From Aequorivita sp. (GTDB taxonomy: Bacteria > Bacteroidota > Bacteroidia > Flavobacteriales > Flavobacteriaceae): 64,000 nucleotides of DNA. A model generated the notes under the pieces. That model saw only the letters and a list, made by a program, of their open reading frames with translations. It had not been told where the DNA came from and did no database searches. Both the position numbers and the translations under genes were made by a program. Below are positions 9,667 to 17,554 of this stretch, in pieces. The stretch covers positions 1 through 64,000 of the forward strand of contig JAGXGE010000031.1 of assembly GCA_024637015.1 (NCBI GenBank), given 5' to 3'. How positions within the stretch are numbered: position 1 is the stretch's first letter; each line of letters begins with the position of its first letter.

Positions 9667-10296
9667 ATGGAACTAGTATTAAAATATTTTCCGCAATTAT
9701 CTGATAATCAAAAGAATCAATTTGAGAAACTACAATCGCTTTATGAAGATTGGAATTTGAAAATAAATGTGGTTTCCCGAAAGGATATTGATGAACTTTA
9801 TCTACGCCACGTACTCCATTCGCTGGGCATAGCCAAAGTCCAAACATTTCTTCCAGGTTCCAAAATTTTGGATGTAGGCACGGGGGGCGGTTTTCCGGGT
9901 ATCCCATTGGCTATTCTTTTTCCCGAAGTGGAGTTTCACCTTGTGGACAGTATTGGGAAAAAAATAAAAGTGGTAGAAGAAGTTTTGGCTGCTTTGCAGC
10001 TTCAAAACGTAAAAGCTACCAATGCGCGAGTAGAAATTGTTTCTGGAAAATATGATTTTATAGTGAGTCGCGCCGTTGCTCAAATGGAAACGTTTGTGCA
10101 TTGGGTGAATGGAAAGATTGCAAAAAAAAGCATCCACGAGCGAAAAAATGGAATTCTTTATTTAAAGGGGGGGGATTTGTCTGAAGAGCTCAAATATTAT
10201 CCAAAAGCTACGGTTTTTCCACTAAGCGATTTTTTTGAGGAAGATTTTTTCGAAACCAAAAGCGTTGTGCATTTGCCATTGAAATTTAAGGGTTAA
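9667..10296 (+). CDS. rsmG: 16S rRNA (guanine-527-N7)-methyltransferase RsmG
   Basis: RsmG (GidB) is the SAM-dependent enzyme that makes m7G527 in 16S rRNA. The 209-residue protein contains the family N-terminus (YEDWNLKINVVSRKDIDELYLRHVLHS), the SAM motif ILDVGTGGGFPGIPLAI at about residues 68-84, and the VSRAVAQM block at about 133. The length is normal. Its stop codon abuts the stop of the convergent Nudix gene with no spacer. Confidence 0.95.
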   Translation: MELVLKYFPQLSDNQKNQFEKLQSLYEDWNLKINVVSRKDIDELYLRHVLHSLGIAKVQTFLPGSKILDVGTGGGFPGIPLAILFPEVEFHLVDSIGKKIKVVEEVLAALQLQNVKATNARVEIVSGKYDFIVSRAVAQMETFVHWVNGKIAKKSIHERKNGILYLKGGDLSEELKYYPKATVFPLSDFFEEDFFETKSVVHLPLKFKG

Positions 10297-10863
10297 TTAT
10301 TGAGCCCGATGGTTTAATAAAAACCAATGTAGCGCAAGAATTGTTTTTGCGTCCTTCAATTCCAAAATTTTTGAAAATACTTCTGAAACAGGAATTTTCA
10401 CCAGCTGTATATCTTCATTTTCATGATCGTTGCCGCCGCCTTTTCCAATCTTATCATTTTTTGAAACTTCTGAAAAAAATAAAAAAATACGCTCTGTTGA
10501 AGCTCCCGGCGAAGTGTAGAAAGTAGTAATTAATTTTGGGGTTTCAATTTTATACCCCAACTCCTCCATTACTTCTCTTTTTATACAATCTTTAGGCTTT
10601 TCGTTTTCTTCCATGGATCCTGCAGGAATTTCCAATAGCCAGCCATCATTGTTTTTGCAGGTGGGATAACGAAACTGATTTGTTAAAAGAATGGAGTCGG
10701 AATCTTTTTCCCATAAAAGGATGGCTACAGAATCTCCCCTTTCAAAAGCAAGTCGGGTAGTGGTTATTTGTTTTCCATCAAAAGTATCGTAAGTTACTTT
10801 TGCTTTTACCATTTTATAATGGTCATCGAAAACGATTTTTTCTTCACTGACAGAGTAATTCAT
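10297..10863 (-). CDS. Nudix hydrolase (ADP-ribose pyrophosphatase-like)
   Basis: This is a cytosolic hydrolase of nucleoside diphosphates linked to another moiety; by its length of 188 residues and domain layout it resembles ADP-ribose or sugar-nucleotide pyrophosphatases. The complete Nudix box Gx5Ex7REUxEExGU is visible, from GSMEENE through REVMEELGY. The frame remains open upstream to 10911, but that extension translates the terminator hairpin of the neighbouring gene. The ATG at 10863 (MNYSVSEEK) is therefore the credible start. It converges on rsmG with no gap. Confidence 0.88.
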   Translation of the reverse strand: MNYSVSEEKIVFDDHYKMVKAKVTYDTFDGKQITTTRLAFERGDSVAILLWEKDSDSILLTNQFRYPTCKNNDGWLLEIPAGSMEENEKPKDCIKREVMEELGYKIETPKLITTFYTSPGASTERIFLFFSEVSKNDKIGKGGGNDHENEDIQLVKIPVSEVFSKILELKDAKTILALHWFLLNHRAQ

Positions 10864-10897
10864 TTCAAAAAATTTAAAGACCAGTTTAAAATAATAA

Positions 10898-10922
10898 AAA
10901 ACCCCGAACAAGTCGGGGTTTT
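10898..10922 (-). terminator. Rho-independent terminator of the Omp28-like T9SS gene
   Basis: The arms AAAACCCCGA (10898-10907) and TCGGGGTTTT (10913-10922) form a 10-bp stem with a 5-base loop, starting 21 bases beyond the stop of the leftward gene. A-rich and T-rich flanks fit an intrinsic terminator working in either direction. Confidence 0.8.
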
Positions 10923-10943
10923 AAAATATTTATGGAAACTATA

Positions 10944-12623
10944 TTATTTTGAAATTAGGAACCTCTTTGTAGTTACAAGATTGTCCTTGGAAATTTTCAT
11001 AAAGTAAGTTCCAGTTTGAAGGTTTGCAACATTAATTTGCTCATCCATAGAAATGTTTTCTTGTGAAAGAATCATTTTTCCAAGAATATCATATACTTGG
11101 ATGGTTGCGTTTTCAGCATTTTTAAGATTTAATACAGTACTAGCTGGATTTGGATACAAGCTAATATTGTCAAGTTGACTTTGGGTTACACCTAATATTC
11201 CATTGCTAGAAAACTGTGTAGTCTCTCCTGCGCCATAGTTTCCGTTTGTAGCGTATATTACTGTTCCATCACTGTCTGTAAGTGTTATAGCACCACCACC
11301 ATCTCCTTGAGTATCAAGAATAGTAAATGAATAGCAGTCTGCAGGGAGTGAAAAAGTTACATTTATGGTTTGATTGTTACCATAAGGTCCGCCAATATAT
11401 ATAACTGCACCTGAGCCATCTCTTACATTCCATCTGCACTCATTTCCCCAATTATCAGTGTGTAATTCCATATAAACTGTACCTGTACCGGCAACCGCTT
11501 CTTCAAAAGTTTCTGACGCATTATTGTTGGTGTTATCATCATCGTTTGGTAAACTAACTTCTACGGTATTCGTTCCTTGTATGGTATATGGAACTTCAGG
11601 AAGTTCAATAGTTTCATTGCGAAGTGATAGAATTTCTCCGGTCCAATTATAATTATGAACGTCTCCGTTAATAGTGTATTCTATATTCAAAGATGTAATT
11701 GGATTTTGACCTGTATTTTGAATGTTTACTTCTGGAGCAATATTATCGCTACAAGTATTTGGAAGTTCAGCAATATATCTAAGGTTTGCATCATTTGCAT
11801 TTGTAATACCAGTGTAGGTTGGGTATGCTCTGCTTCCACTAGGAATTTCTTGATGCGTGTTTGAAATAAAAGCAACTACTTCCATATCGGCAAGCTCAAC
11901 TGGTACGCCATTGTAATCTGCTGGTATTGTATATGTATAAGTACGATCCACAAAAGTTCCGGAAGTTGTTGTATTAATAACTTCACCCCATTGACCTGTA
12001 ATCATTTCAACAAGTCTGTGCATGTGGTTGTAATTATTTCCTTGTCCCCCCCCAGTTTGAGGTCCTTTAGTATTGTTTTGTAATAAAGCAACATTCAATA
12101 AGTTAGTCCCTTGTGGGCTGTTGCTGGTATAATATCCTTCAACGTGAACTGTGAGAAGATTTGTTTGTACATCTATTACTGCTTCAACACCTACATTTAC
12201 TGGAGATCCTATTGCTAAAGTTTCATTTGCTGAAATGGTCCAACTGCCTCGGCCCATTGCTGTTCCTCCGTTAGTCATACCACGACCAGGAAAAACGTGT
12301 CGGTTTACGGTACCTCCCGGGTAACCTGTTAAACCAGATTGGCCAACAATAGCAGAGCCGTATGGTGTTCTGAAATCCGGTTCGCCGGGGCCAGGGTTGG
12401 CGTAGCTTCCAACGTGAATGTTGATTAATGATACATCATCAGGATGAGCATCCTGTATTGCCTGTGCAATTGCATGACCTTGAGGACAAAAAACGCAATG
12501 GATTCCTGTAAATTCTTCAAGAACTACATTTTGATCTTGCGGGGAAGTTGATACGATTGTTTGTCCATATGTAACAAAGGCTAACAATGCAAAAACTAAA
12601 CTTAGGGGTAGTTTTTTAAACAT
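10944..12623 (-). CDS. Omp28-like T9SS-secreted protein with a CxxC motif
   Basis: The 559-residue secreted protein starts with a signal peptide ending at TYGQ. Near residue 42 it has an Omp28-type thioredoxin-like segment, VVLEEFTGIHCVFCPQGHA, with a CVFC motif placed like a thioredoxin active site. A central beta-sandwich region follows, with a later segment around GDGGGAITLTDSDGTVIY. The C-terminus is a T9SS sorting domain (LYPNPASTVLNL ... GTYFMKI ... TTKRFLISK). Omp28-like proteins are surface or outer-membrane proteins of uncertain function in Bacteroidota. A TACATTTG -7 box on the minus strand (12667-12674) could be its promoter. A second Omp28-like protein lies at 16154-17476. Confidence 0.85.
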   Translation of the reverse strand: MFKKLPLSLVFALLAFVTYGQTIVSTSPQDQNVVLEEFTGIHCVFCPQGHAIAQAIQDAHPDDVSLINIHVGSYANPGPGEPDFRTPYGSAIVGQSGLTGYPGGTVNRHVFPGRGMTNGGTAMGRGSWTISANETLAIGSPVNVGVEAVIDVQTNLLTVHVEGYYTSNSPQGTNLLNVALLQNNTKGPQTGGGQGNNYNHMHRLVEMITGQWGEVINTTTSGTFVDRTYTYTIPADYNGVPVELADMEVVAFISNTHQEIPSGSRAYPTYTGITNANDANLRYIAELPNTCSDNIAPEVNIQNTGQNPITSLNIEYTINGDVHNYNWTGEILSLRNETIELPEVPYTIQGTNTVEVSLPNDDDNTNNNASETFEEAVAGTGTVYMELHTDNWGNECRWNVRDGSGAVIYIGGPYGNNQTINVTFSLPADCYSFTILDTQGDGGGAITLTDSDGTVIYATNGNYGAGETTQFSSNGILGVTQSQLDNISLYPNPASTVLNLKNAENATIQVYDILGKMILSQENISMDEQINVANLQTGTYFMKISKDNLVTTKRFLISK

Positions 12624-13005
12624 GATTTTTTAGATTTTTTATGTTGTGAAAAAATAAGTATAACTACAAATGTACTTTTTTATAATTTATTTTAATTGCT
12701 TGAACTATAATTTTTTATGCTTTAAATGTTAAAATGTTGCTTTTGCAATTTCAAAAACTCAAATAAATTCAATAAAATAAAGAGATACTTTAAAAAAAAT
12801 ACTGAAATTCAAAAAGGTATAAAATAACGGGGCAATTCTATTAAAGTGGAATAAACTCATATAATTTTAATTCAAATTTTCGCAGTGAAATGTTAAATAT
12901 CTGTAATAGAATGTATAAAGCAGTGATGATTTTTAATTTTTATCTTTACTTTTGTAAATCTTAGTAAATTAATATTGAAAATAAATTAATCTAAAAATCA
13001 AAAAA
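12624..13005. other. Intergenic region between divergent T9SS genes
   Basis: This is 382 bases of AT-rich sequence with no convincing ORF. Two candidate -7 boxes are visible: TACATTTG on the minus strand (12667-12674) facing the Omp28-like gene, and TACTTTTG on the plus strand (12947-12954) facing the 244-residue T9SS gene. Neither has an obvious TTG at -33, so both are weak calls. Confidence 0.4.
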
Positions 13006-13740
13006 ATGAAACTTAAATTACTTCTTTTAACCTTAATGGGTTCTGTTGCAATTGCAAATGCACAATATACCGTGACAGACATAAATGGAAATGAACTTAA
13101 CAATGGCGATGTCTTGGAATTTGATGTTCAAGGATATGGGACTGAAGCTAATTGGGAGTTTTTCGTTACCAATGATAATCCGTCAGAAACAATTTATACA
13201 AGAATTGAATTTGTTGATGCTGTAAATGCTACAGGAGAGTTCTTTGAATTATGTTATGCATTACAGTGCTATACTGATCTTTCAGTTGGGTTCACAATTC
13301 CTACTGCACCAGAAGTTTTCCCGATTGCTGTTGGAGAAACTACAGGTCAAGGAAACCACTTTTTAAATGCTGATCCAGGTAACGGTACAGATACTCTTGA
13401 CTATATTTTTGCCTTCCATCAATATGAAGCAGATGGTGTTACTGAAATAGGAACGCCTTTAACTTTCACATATCGTTATAGCCCTACTTTGGGTGTAAAC
13501 GAAAATACTGTAGTTAATTTAAAAGTTCAATCTACAGTGGTTACCGATCAATTGGTTTTGGATGTTAACGAGCCAGTAAGTATGCTAGTCTACGATTTAA
13601 GAGGACGTATTGTAAAACAAGCTCGTTTTGAAACAGGTCGTCAAGAAGTTAATATGTCAGATTTAAGCGCACAAGCTTATATCGTTCAATTCCAAAATGA
13701 AAAAGGAGCTACTCAGACAACTAAAATTGTTGTTCAGTAA
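13006..13740 (+). CDS. Small T9SS-secreted protein of unknown function
   Basis: The 244-residue product has a clean signal peptide (MKLKLLLLTLMGSVAIANAQ) and a single beta-rich domain of about 130 residues. This domain contains two nearby cysteines in ELCYALQCYTD that could form a disulfide. A type A T9SS sorting domain (VSMLVYDLRGRIVKQ ... AYIVQFQ ... TTKIVVQ) follows. I do not recognise the central domain. It stands among Omp28-like and thioredoxin-like genes, and ends at a strong bidirectional terminator shared with the convergent beta-barrel gene. Confidence 0.85.
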   Translation: MKLKLLLLTLMGSVAIANAQYTVTDINGNELNNGDVLEFDVQGYGTEANWEFFVTNDNPSETIYTRIEFVDAVNATGEFFELCYALQCYTDLSVGFTIPTAPEVFPIAVGETTGQGNHFLNADPGNGTDTLDYIFAFHQYEADGVTEIGTPLTFTYRYSPTLGVNENTVVNLKVQSTVVTDQLVLDVNEPVSMLVYDLRGRIVKQARFETGRQEVNMSDLSAQAYIVQFQNEKGATQTTKIVVQ

Positions 13741-13760
13741 CCTATTAAATCAAAATAATA

Positions 13761-13794
13761 AAAAAGGGCTCCGAAATATTTCGGAGCCCTTTTT
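13761..13794. terminator. Strong bidirectional Rho-independent terminator
   Basis: The arms AAAAAGGGCTCCGAAA (13761-13776) and TTTCGGAGCCCTTTTT (13779-13794) are perfectly complementary over 16 bases around a two-base centre, with an A-tract on one side and a T-tract on the other. It separates two convergent genes and can serve both. Confidence 0.9.
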
Positions 13795-13816
13795 TATTTT
13801 ATATGAAATATACTTC

Positions 13817-15478
13817 TTAAAAAGTAACTACAAGATTGGCAGTCAAGCCAGTGTTTTCGGGGACAAACCTACATACACCACCCACGCAAATTAAACCACC
13901 GCGCTGACGGCCATAGTTTAATGCAAAACGTGCAGAGCCTTTGGTATAACTTCCGCCAAAACTGTAGTAGTGGATTTTTCCTTCGCCTTCATAATTCCAG
14001 GCATCTGCTGCGTAAAGGGTAAAGGCAGGGCTAAAGTTGTATTCCAATACTCCAGCGGCCCAGTTTTTTCTATCAACTTTTTTTCTGCTTTTGTCTATCC
14101 AAAGGTGCTGTAGTTCCATACGTAAGGCTTTTCCACCTTCAAAACGACGCGTTGCTTCAATTACTGCAATTTGCGCTCTAATATCACCTTGAACACCCAA
14201 TGGACCGCCTTCAGTAACACCCTTATCAATAATTACATCTTGAAAGGTGGCCACAGAGCTCCATTTTGAAGACCAACGGTTTTTGATTTCAATGTTAAGA
14301 TCTCGGAAATAACGATCGCCATCTCCAATAAATTTTGCATCATATGTTTGCTCGGCATCATTATAGGTTGCCTCAAGACCTGCCCAATAGGAAAAGTTTC
14401 CTGCTATTTTGGTTCCAAGTTTCCCTAAGGTAGACTCTTTATCAAACGAAAAATAAACATCTACTTGTGTGCCTACTTCTCCAGCTCTTTTTTCGGTATC
14501 ACCAAAAAATAAGCGAGGTTGTGCATTGTATACATATATATTTGACAATAAATAATCGTGTTGTTTTGTAAGGGCGGGAACGTAGTTTACAATTTGTTCG
14601 TTAAATAAATTTCCTTCTGCATAACGGTCTGCATAAAAACTGAAATTTTCCAGTCTTCTGAAGGTAGAATTAATTCCCAATCCTTTTTGGGCATATCCCA
14701 AGTTCACTTGAAGTGCAGTTCCATCAAAAAGTTGCGGTGAGGCAATTTCTCCTTCGTTAACAAGTACGTCAGGATCTTTGGTGATTGCTTCAACGCTTCC
14801 ATAGAAATTTTCGGCAACGAAATCCAGTCTTCCTCCATAAGCATTAATGTTTGCAGGAATAGAATCATTAGCGCCGTTTGATTGGTACCGGCCTACATAG
14901 CTTGCGCCCAACGTCAAATCAACGGCGTCAATATTTAAAAGTCCGCTTAAATCTGCATTCGCATCAAGGCCTTGAATCACTCCTTCAGAAACATCAAAAC
15001 CGTTCCTGATTTGACCGTAAATACCCGTGATGTCAAGATTGGCAGTTGGAGTAAATTTAACACGAAGTCCTTTAAGAGCGTTGTTAACCCCCAATTGGCG
15101 ATCTTCCCAAGTTCTAAGAATCAGACCACTACCAAATTGTTCATAGAAATAACCTCCAGTAACATCTAGAGTTTCATTTTTGAAGTTTAAATAATAGGTT
15201 CCAATTCCGTTTTGATTTTCCCAAGTGGGGGAGTATCCCAAAAGAACCGAAGGTAAATATGCTTCATATTGAACCCCTGCGGTAAATTTTCCCAGAGAAT
15301 AATTAAACTGGAAATAATTGTTAGATCTAAATCGATCTTCTGGGGCATCGAAACCAATTTTATCATCAGGCACAAGCCATTGTGAGTTTGATTCTAGGCC
15401 GCCAAAAAAGTAGCCATTGTCTTGCGAAAAGGAGATGGCGCCCATAAACATAAAGGCTCCAAGAATAAGTTTTTTCAT
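13817..15478 (-). CDS. Probable outer-membrane beta-barrel protein (DUF6029-like)
   Basis: This 553-residue protein has a signal peptide (MKKLILGAFMFMGAISFSQ). The mature part is dominated by alternating, aromatic-rich strands (GYFFGGLESNSQW, NYFQFNYSLGKFTAGVQYEAY, TYYLNFKN), and it ends in a strand terminating with Phe (ANLVVTF), the usual signature of outer-membrane barrels. It resembles the uncharacterised DUF6029 family of Bacteroidota; that assignment is from memory. The start lies 25 bases after the TlpA-like gene stop, so the two form an operon. A role as surface partner or receptor for the thiol proteins around it is speculation. Confidence 0.7.
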   Translation of the reverse strand: MKKLILGAFMFMGAISFSQDNGYFFGGLESNSQWLVPDDKIGFDAPEDRFRSNNYFQFNYSLGKFTAGVQYEAYLPSVLLGYSPTWENQNGIGTYYLNFKNETLDVTGGYFYEQFGSGLILRTWEDRQLGVNNALKGLRVKFTPTANLDITGIYGQIRNGFDVSEGVIQGLDANADLSGLLNIDAVDLTLGASYVGRYQSNGANDSIPANINAYGGRLDFVAENFYGSVEAITKDPDVLVNEGEIASPQLFDGTALQVNLGYAQKGLGINSTFRRLENFSFYADRYAEGNLFNEQIVNYVPALTKQHDYLLSNIYVYNAQPRLFFGDTEKRAGEVGTQVDVYFSFDKESTLGKLGTKIAGNFSYWAGLEATYNDAEQTYDAKFIGDGDRYFRDLNIEIKNRWSSKWSSVATFQDVIIDKGVTEGGPLGVQGDIRAQIAVIEATRRFEGGKALRMELQHLWIDKSRKKVDRKNWAAGVLEYNFSPAFTLYAADAWNYEGEGKIHYYSFGGSYTKGSARFALNYGRQRGGLICVGGVCRFVPENTGLTANLVVTF

Positions 15479-15503
15479 TATATGGGTTTGGTTGGTAAAT
15501 TTT

Positions 15504-15995
15504 TTAATTAGATGCAGTAGAAAATTCCTTTATTTTTTCATAAAGCTCCATCTCTGCGCCTGGGCTATAGCCAGAATGCCTGTAAACAATCTTGTTGTTT
15601 TTCACTAAAAGAGTTAATGGTACAGTGGCAGCGCCAACGGCACGTTTAAAATCATTGTTGGTGTCCAGAAGAACAGTATAATCCCATCCCTTTCCATTTA
15701 CTAGAGGTTTTACGCGTTTCACACCACGACTATCGTCTATGGAAACGGCGTAGAGTTTTACATTTGTTTCTTCCTGCCAGTCTTGATAGATTACGCTTAT
15801 GGCATCAAGTTCCTTTATGCATGGAACGCACCAAGTAGCCCATAATGACACAACAACAACGCTGTTGTCTGTAGATAGCTCATGCGAATTGATAAGCTTT
15901 CCGTCAAGTGTGGTCATGTCTACTTTTGGCAATTCATTTTGTGCAATGGCACAGAAAGAGACCATTAAAAGAAAAAGGGGGAGTAATTTTTTCAT
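15504..15995 (-). CDS. TlpA-family thiol-disulfide oxidoreductase, exported
   Basis: The 163-residue periplasmic thioredoxin-fold protein has a signal peptide (MKKLLPLFLLMVSFCAIAQ). The active site WATWCVPCIKEL sits about 65 residues in, and there is a downstream cis-Pro region (AATVPLTLLVKN). TlpA/ResA-type proteins reduce or isomerise disulfides of exported proteins. The frame extends to 16013, but the ATG at 15995 gives the proper signal peptide. It precedes the beta-barrel gene in the same operon and is divergent from an Omp28-like lipoprotein that also carries CxxC, which suggests related redox substrates. Its exact partner is unknown. Confidence 0.88.
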   Translation of the reverse strand: MKKLLPLFLLMVSFCAIAQNELPKVDMTTLDGKLINSHELSTDNSVVVVSLWATWCVPCIKELDAISVIYQDWQEETNVKLYAVSIDDSRGVKRVKPLVNGKGWDYTVLLDTNNDFKRAVGAATVPLTLLVKNNKIVYRHSGYSPGAEMELYEKIKEFSTASN

Positions 15996-16153
15996 CGAAT
16001 AATTTTTATACAATTAATTAGAGTAGCAATATTAAGTTATTTTTAATAAAAACTTAATTTGTTTTGTTTAAAATTATTGATTTAACACTCTAAAACCGTG
16101 CCTTTTTTTTATAAATAGATTATATTAGCGCACTTCATTTTTAATAATTTGTT

Positions 16154-17476
16154 ATGAAAAAGTATCCCTATTTTAAATTTTTACTTCTTTTTGCCTTTGT
16201 AGCAATTGCTGCGTGTAGCAAGAAAGAGGACCCAATTGGAACTCAAACGCAAAACCTTTCTATAGCTCTTAAAAGTGATGCAGGAGATGGTGAAATTGAG
16301 GTGTTGTCAACAGATCAACTAGTTACTTTTACAATCACAGGGAGTGATGGGGAAGATTATACTTCTTCTTCAAAAATATATGTGAATGATGCTGAAATTC
16401 CAGAATCATCATATACTTTTAGTACTACTGGGACGTATACTGTAAAAGCAGTTTATGAAAGTATCACTAGTAATATCCTTAACTTTGAAGTGCTTGCGCC
16501 AACGGAAAGAGCTTTGATAATTGATGTTTCCAGAGCCATGAATAACCAAACCATTACTTTTGGTCTCTTGGACGGAAATGGAAACAACACTGCTTCTGAA
16601 GCAACTTTTTATATAGATGGAAGTGCTATTTCAGGATTTACCTTTGCTTCTGCTAATGAGGGAAGTTTTGAGGTATATGCCGAATATGTTGTAAATAATG
16701 AAAGCTATACAACACCATTAAAAACTTTTTCCGTTTATATTCCTAAAAGAAATATTGTTTTAGAAGATTACACAGGTACTTGGTGTGGCTATTGCTTAAA
16801 AGCTTTAGTGGCCATTGATTCGGCGAAGGTATTGACTGATAACCACATTTCAGTAGTTGCCATACATGAAAGTTCAATTGGCCCACCTGATCCTATGGAT
16901 TTTGCACAAGTTGATGATCTGCAGGCTGAATTTGATGTACCCGATAGTTTCCCTCAAACGCAATTAAACAGAACCGTAAAATGGAATGCCACTCCTCCTA
17001 GTTCTCTAATTTATGATTTTGATGTGTTAACAAGTATTGCTGGTTTAGAAACAGATCTTTCTGTTGCTATCAGCTCACAAATTAGTGGTTCTACACTGTC
17101 TGTGGATGCAAAAGTGATTTACAGAAATGGTTCCGAGCCAGGCGATAAACTGGTAGTATATTTGTTGGAAAGTGGAATTGTTGCGGATCAAGCCAATTAT
17201 TTTGATTCAACTCCTGCTAGTCCTTATTATGGAATGGGCGATCCCATTGTAGATTTTGTTCATGATGATGCATTGCGTAATTCACTTTCAGGCCTTTTCG
17301 GAGATAATATTCCCGAAACGCTTCCTTATCAGGCTTATTCAAAAACCTACACATTCGACGTTCCAGCTGAATACAATGCAAACAATTTAAGTTTCGTTGT
17401 AATGGTGGTGAAAGCCGATAATAGTGCAAAAAACTCACAACACGCTAAGTTGGGTGAAAATGTAATTTTCCAGTAG
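16154..17476 (+). CDS. Omp28-like lipoprotein with a CxxC motif
   Basis: This 440-residue lipoprotein has a lipobox AIAAC at about residues 17-21. Two Ig-like beta domains follow (to about residue 190), then an Omp28-type thioredoxin-like module IVLEDYTGTWCGYCLKAL with a CGYC motif. It has no T9SS tail, unlike the Omp28-like protein at 10944-12623, so it is probably anchored in the outer or inner membrane by lipid. The family has no established activity. It is divergent from the TlpA/beta-barrel operon and converges on pruA at a shared terminator. Confidence 0.85.
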   Translation: MKKYPYFKFLLLFAFVAIAACSKKEDPIGTQTQNLSIALKSDAGDGEIEVLSTDQLVTFTITGSDGEDYTSSSKIYVNDAEIPESSYTFSTTGTYTVKAVYESITSNILNFEVLAPTERALIIDVSRAMNNQTITFGLLDGNGNNTASEATFYIDGSAISGFTFASANEGSFEVYAEYVVNNESYTTPLKTFSVYIPKRNIVLEDYTGTWCGYCLKALVAIDSAKVLTDNHISVVAIHESSIGPPDPMDFAQVDDLQAEFDVPDSFPQTQLNRTVKWNATPPSSLIYDFDVLTSIAGLETDLSVAISSQISGSTLSVDAKVIYRNGSEPGDKLVVYLLESGIVADQANYFDSTPASPYYGMGDPIVDFVHDDALRNSLSGLFGDNIPETLPYQAYSKTYTFDVPAEYNANNLSFVVMVVKADNSAKNSQHAKLGENVIFQ

Positions 17477-17497
17477 AGGAAAGCTTTACTAAAAATA

Positions 17498-17535
17498 AAA
17501 AAACCCATCCTGAAATAATTCGGGATGGGTTTTTT
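17498..17535. terminator. Bidirectional Rho-independent terminator
   Basis: Arms 17498-17514 (AAAAAACCCATCCTGAA) and 17519-17535 (TTCGGGATGGGTTTTTT) pair over 17 bases with one G-T wobble and a four-base loop. The hairpin lies between the convergent Omp28-like gene and pruA. Confidence 0.88.
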
Positions 17536-17554
17536 AATTAATTCAATTAAACTG

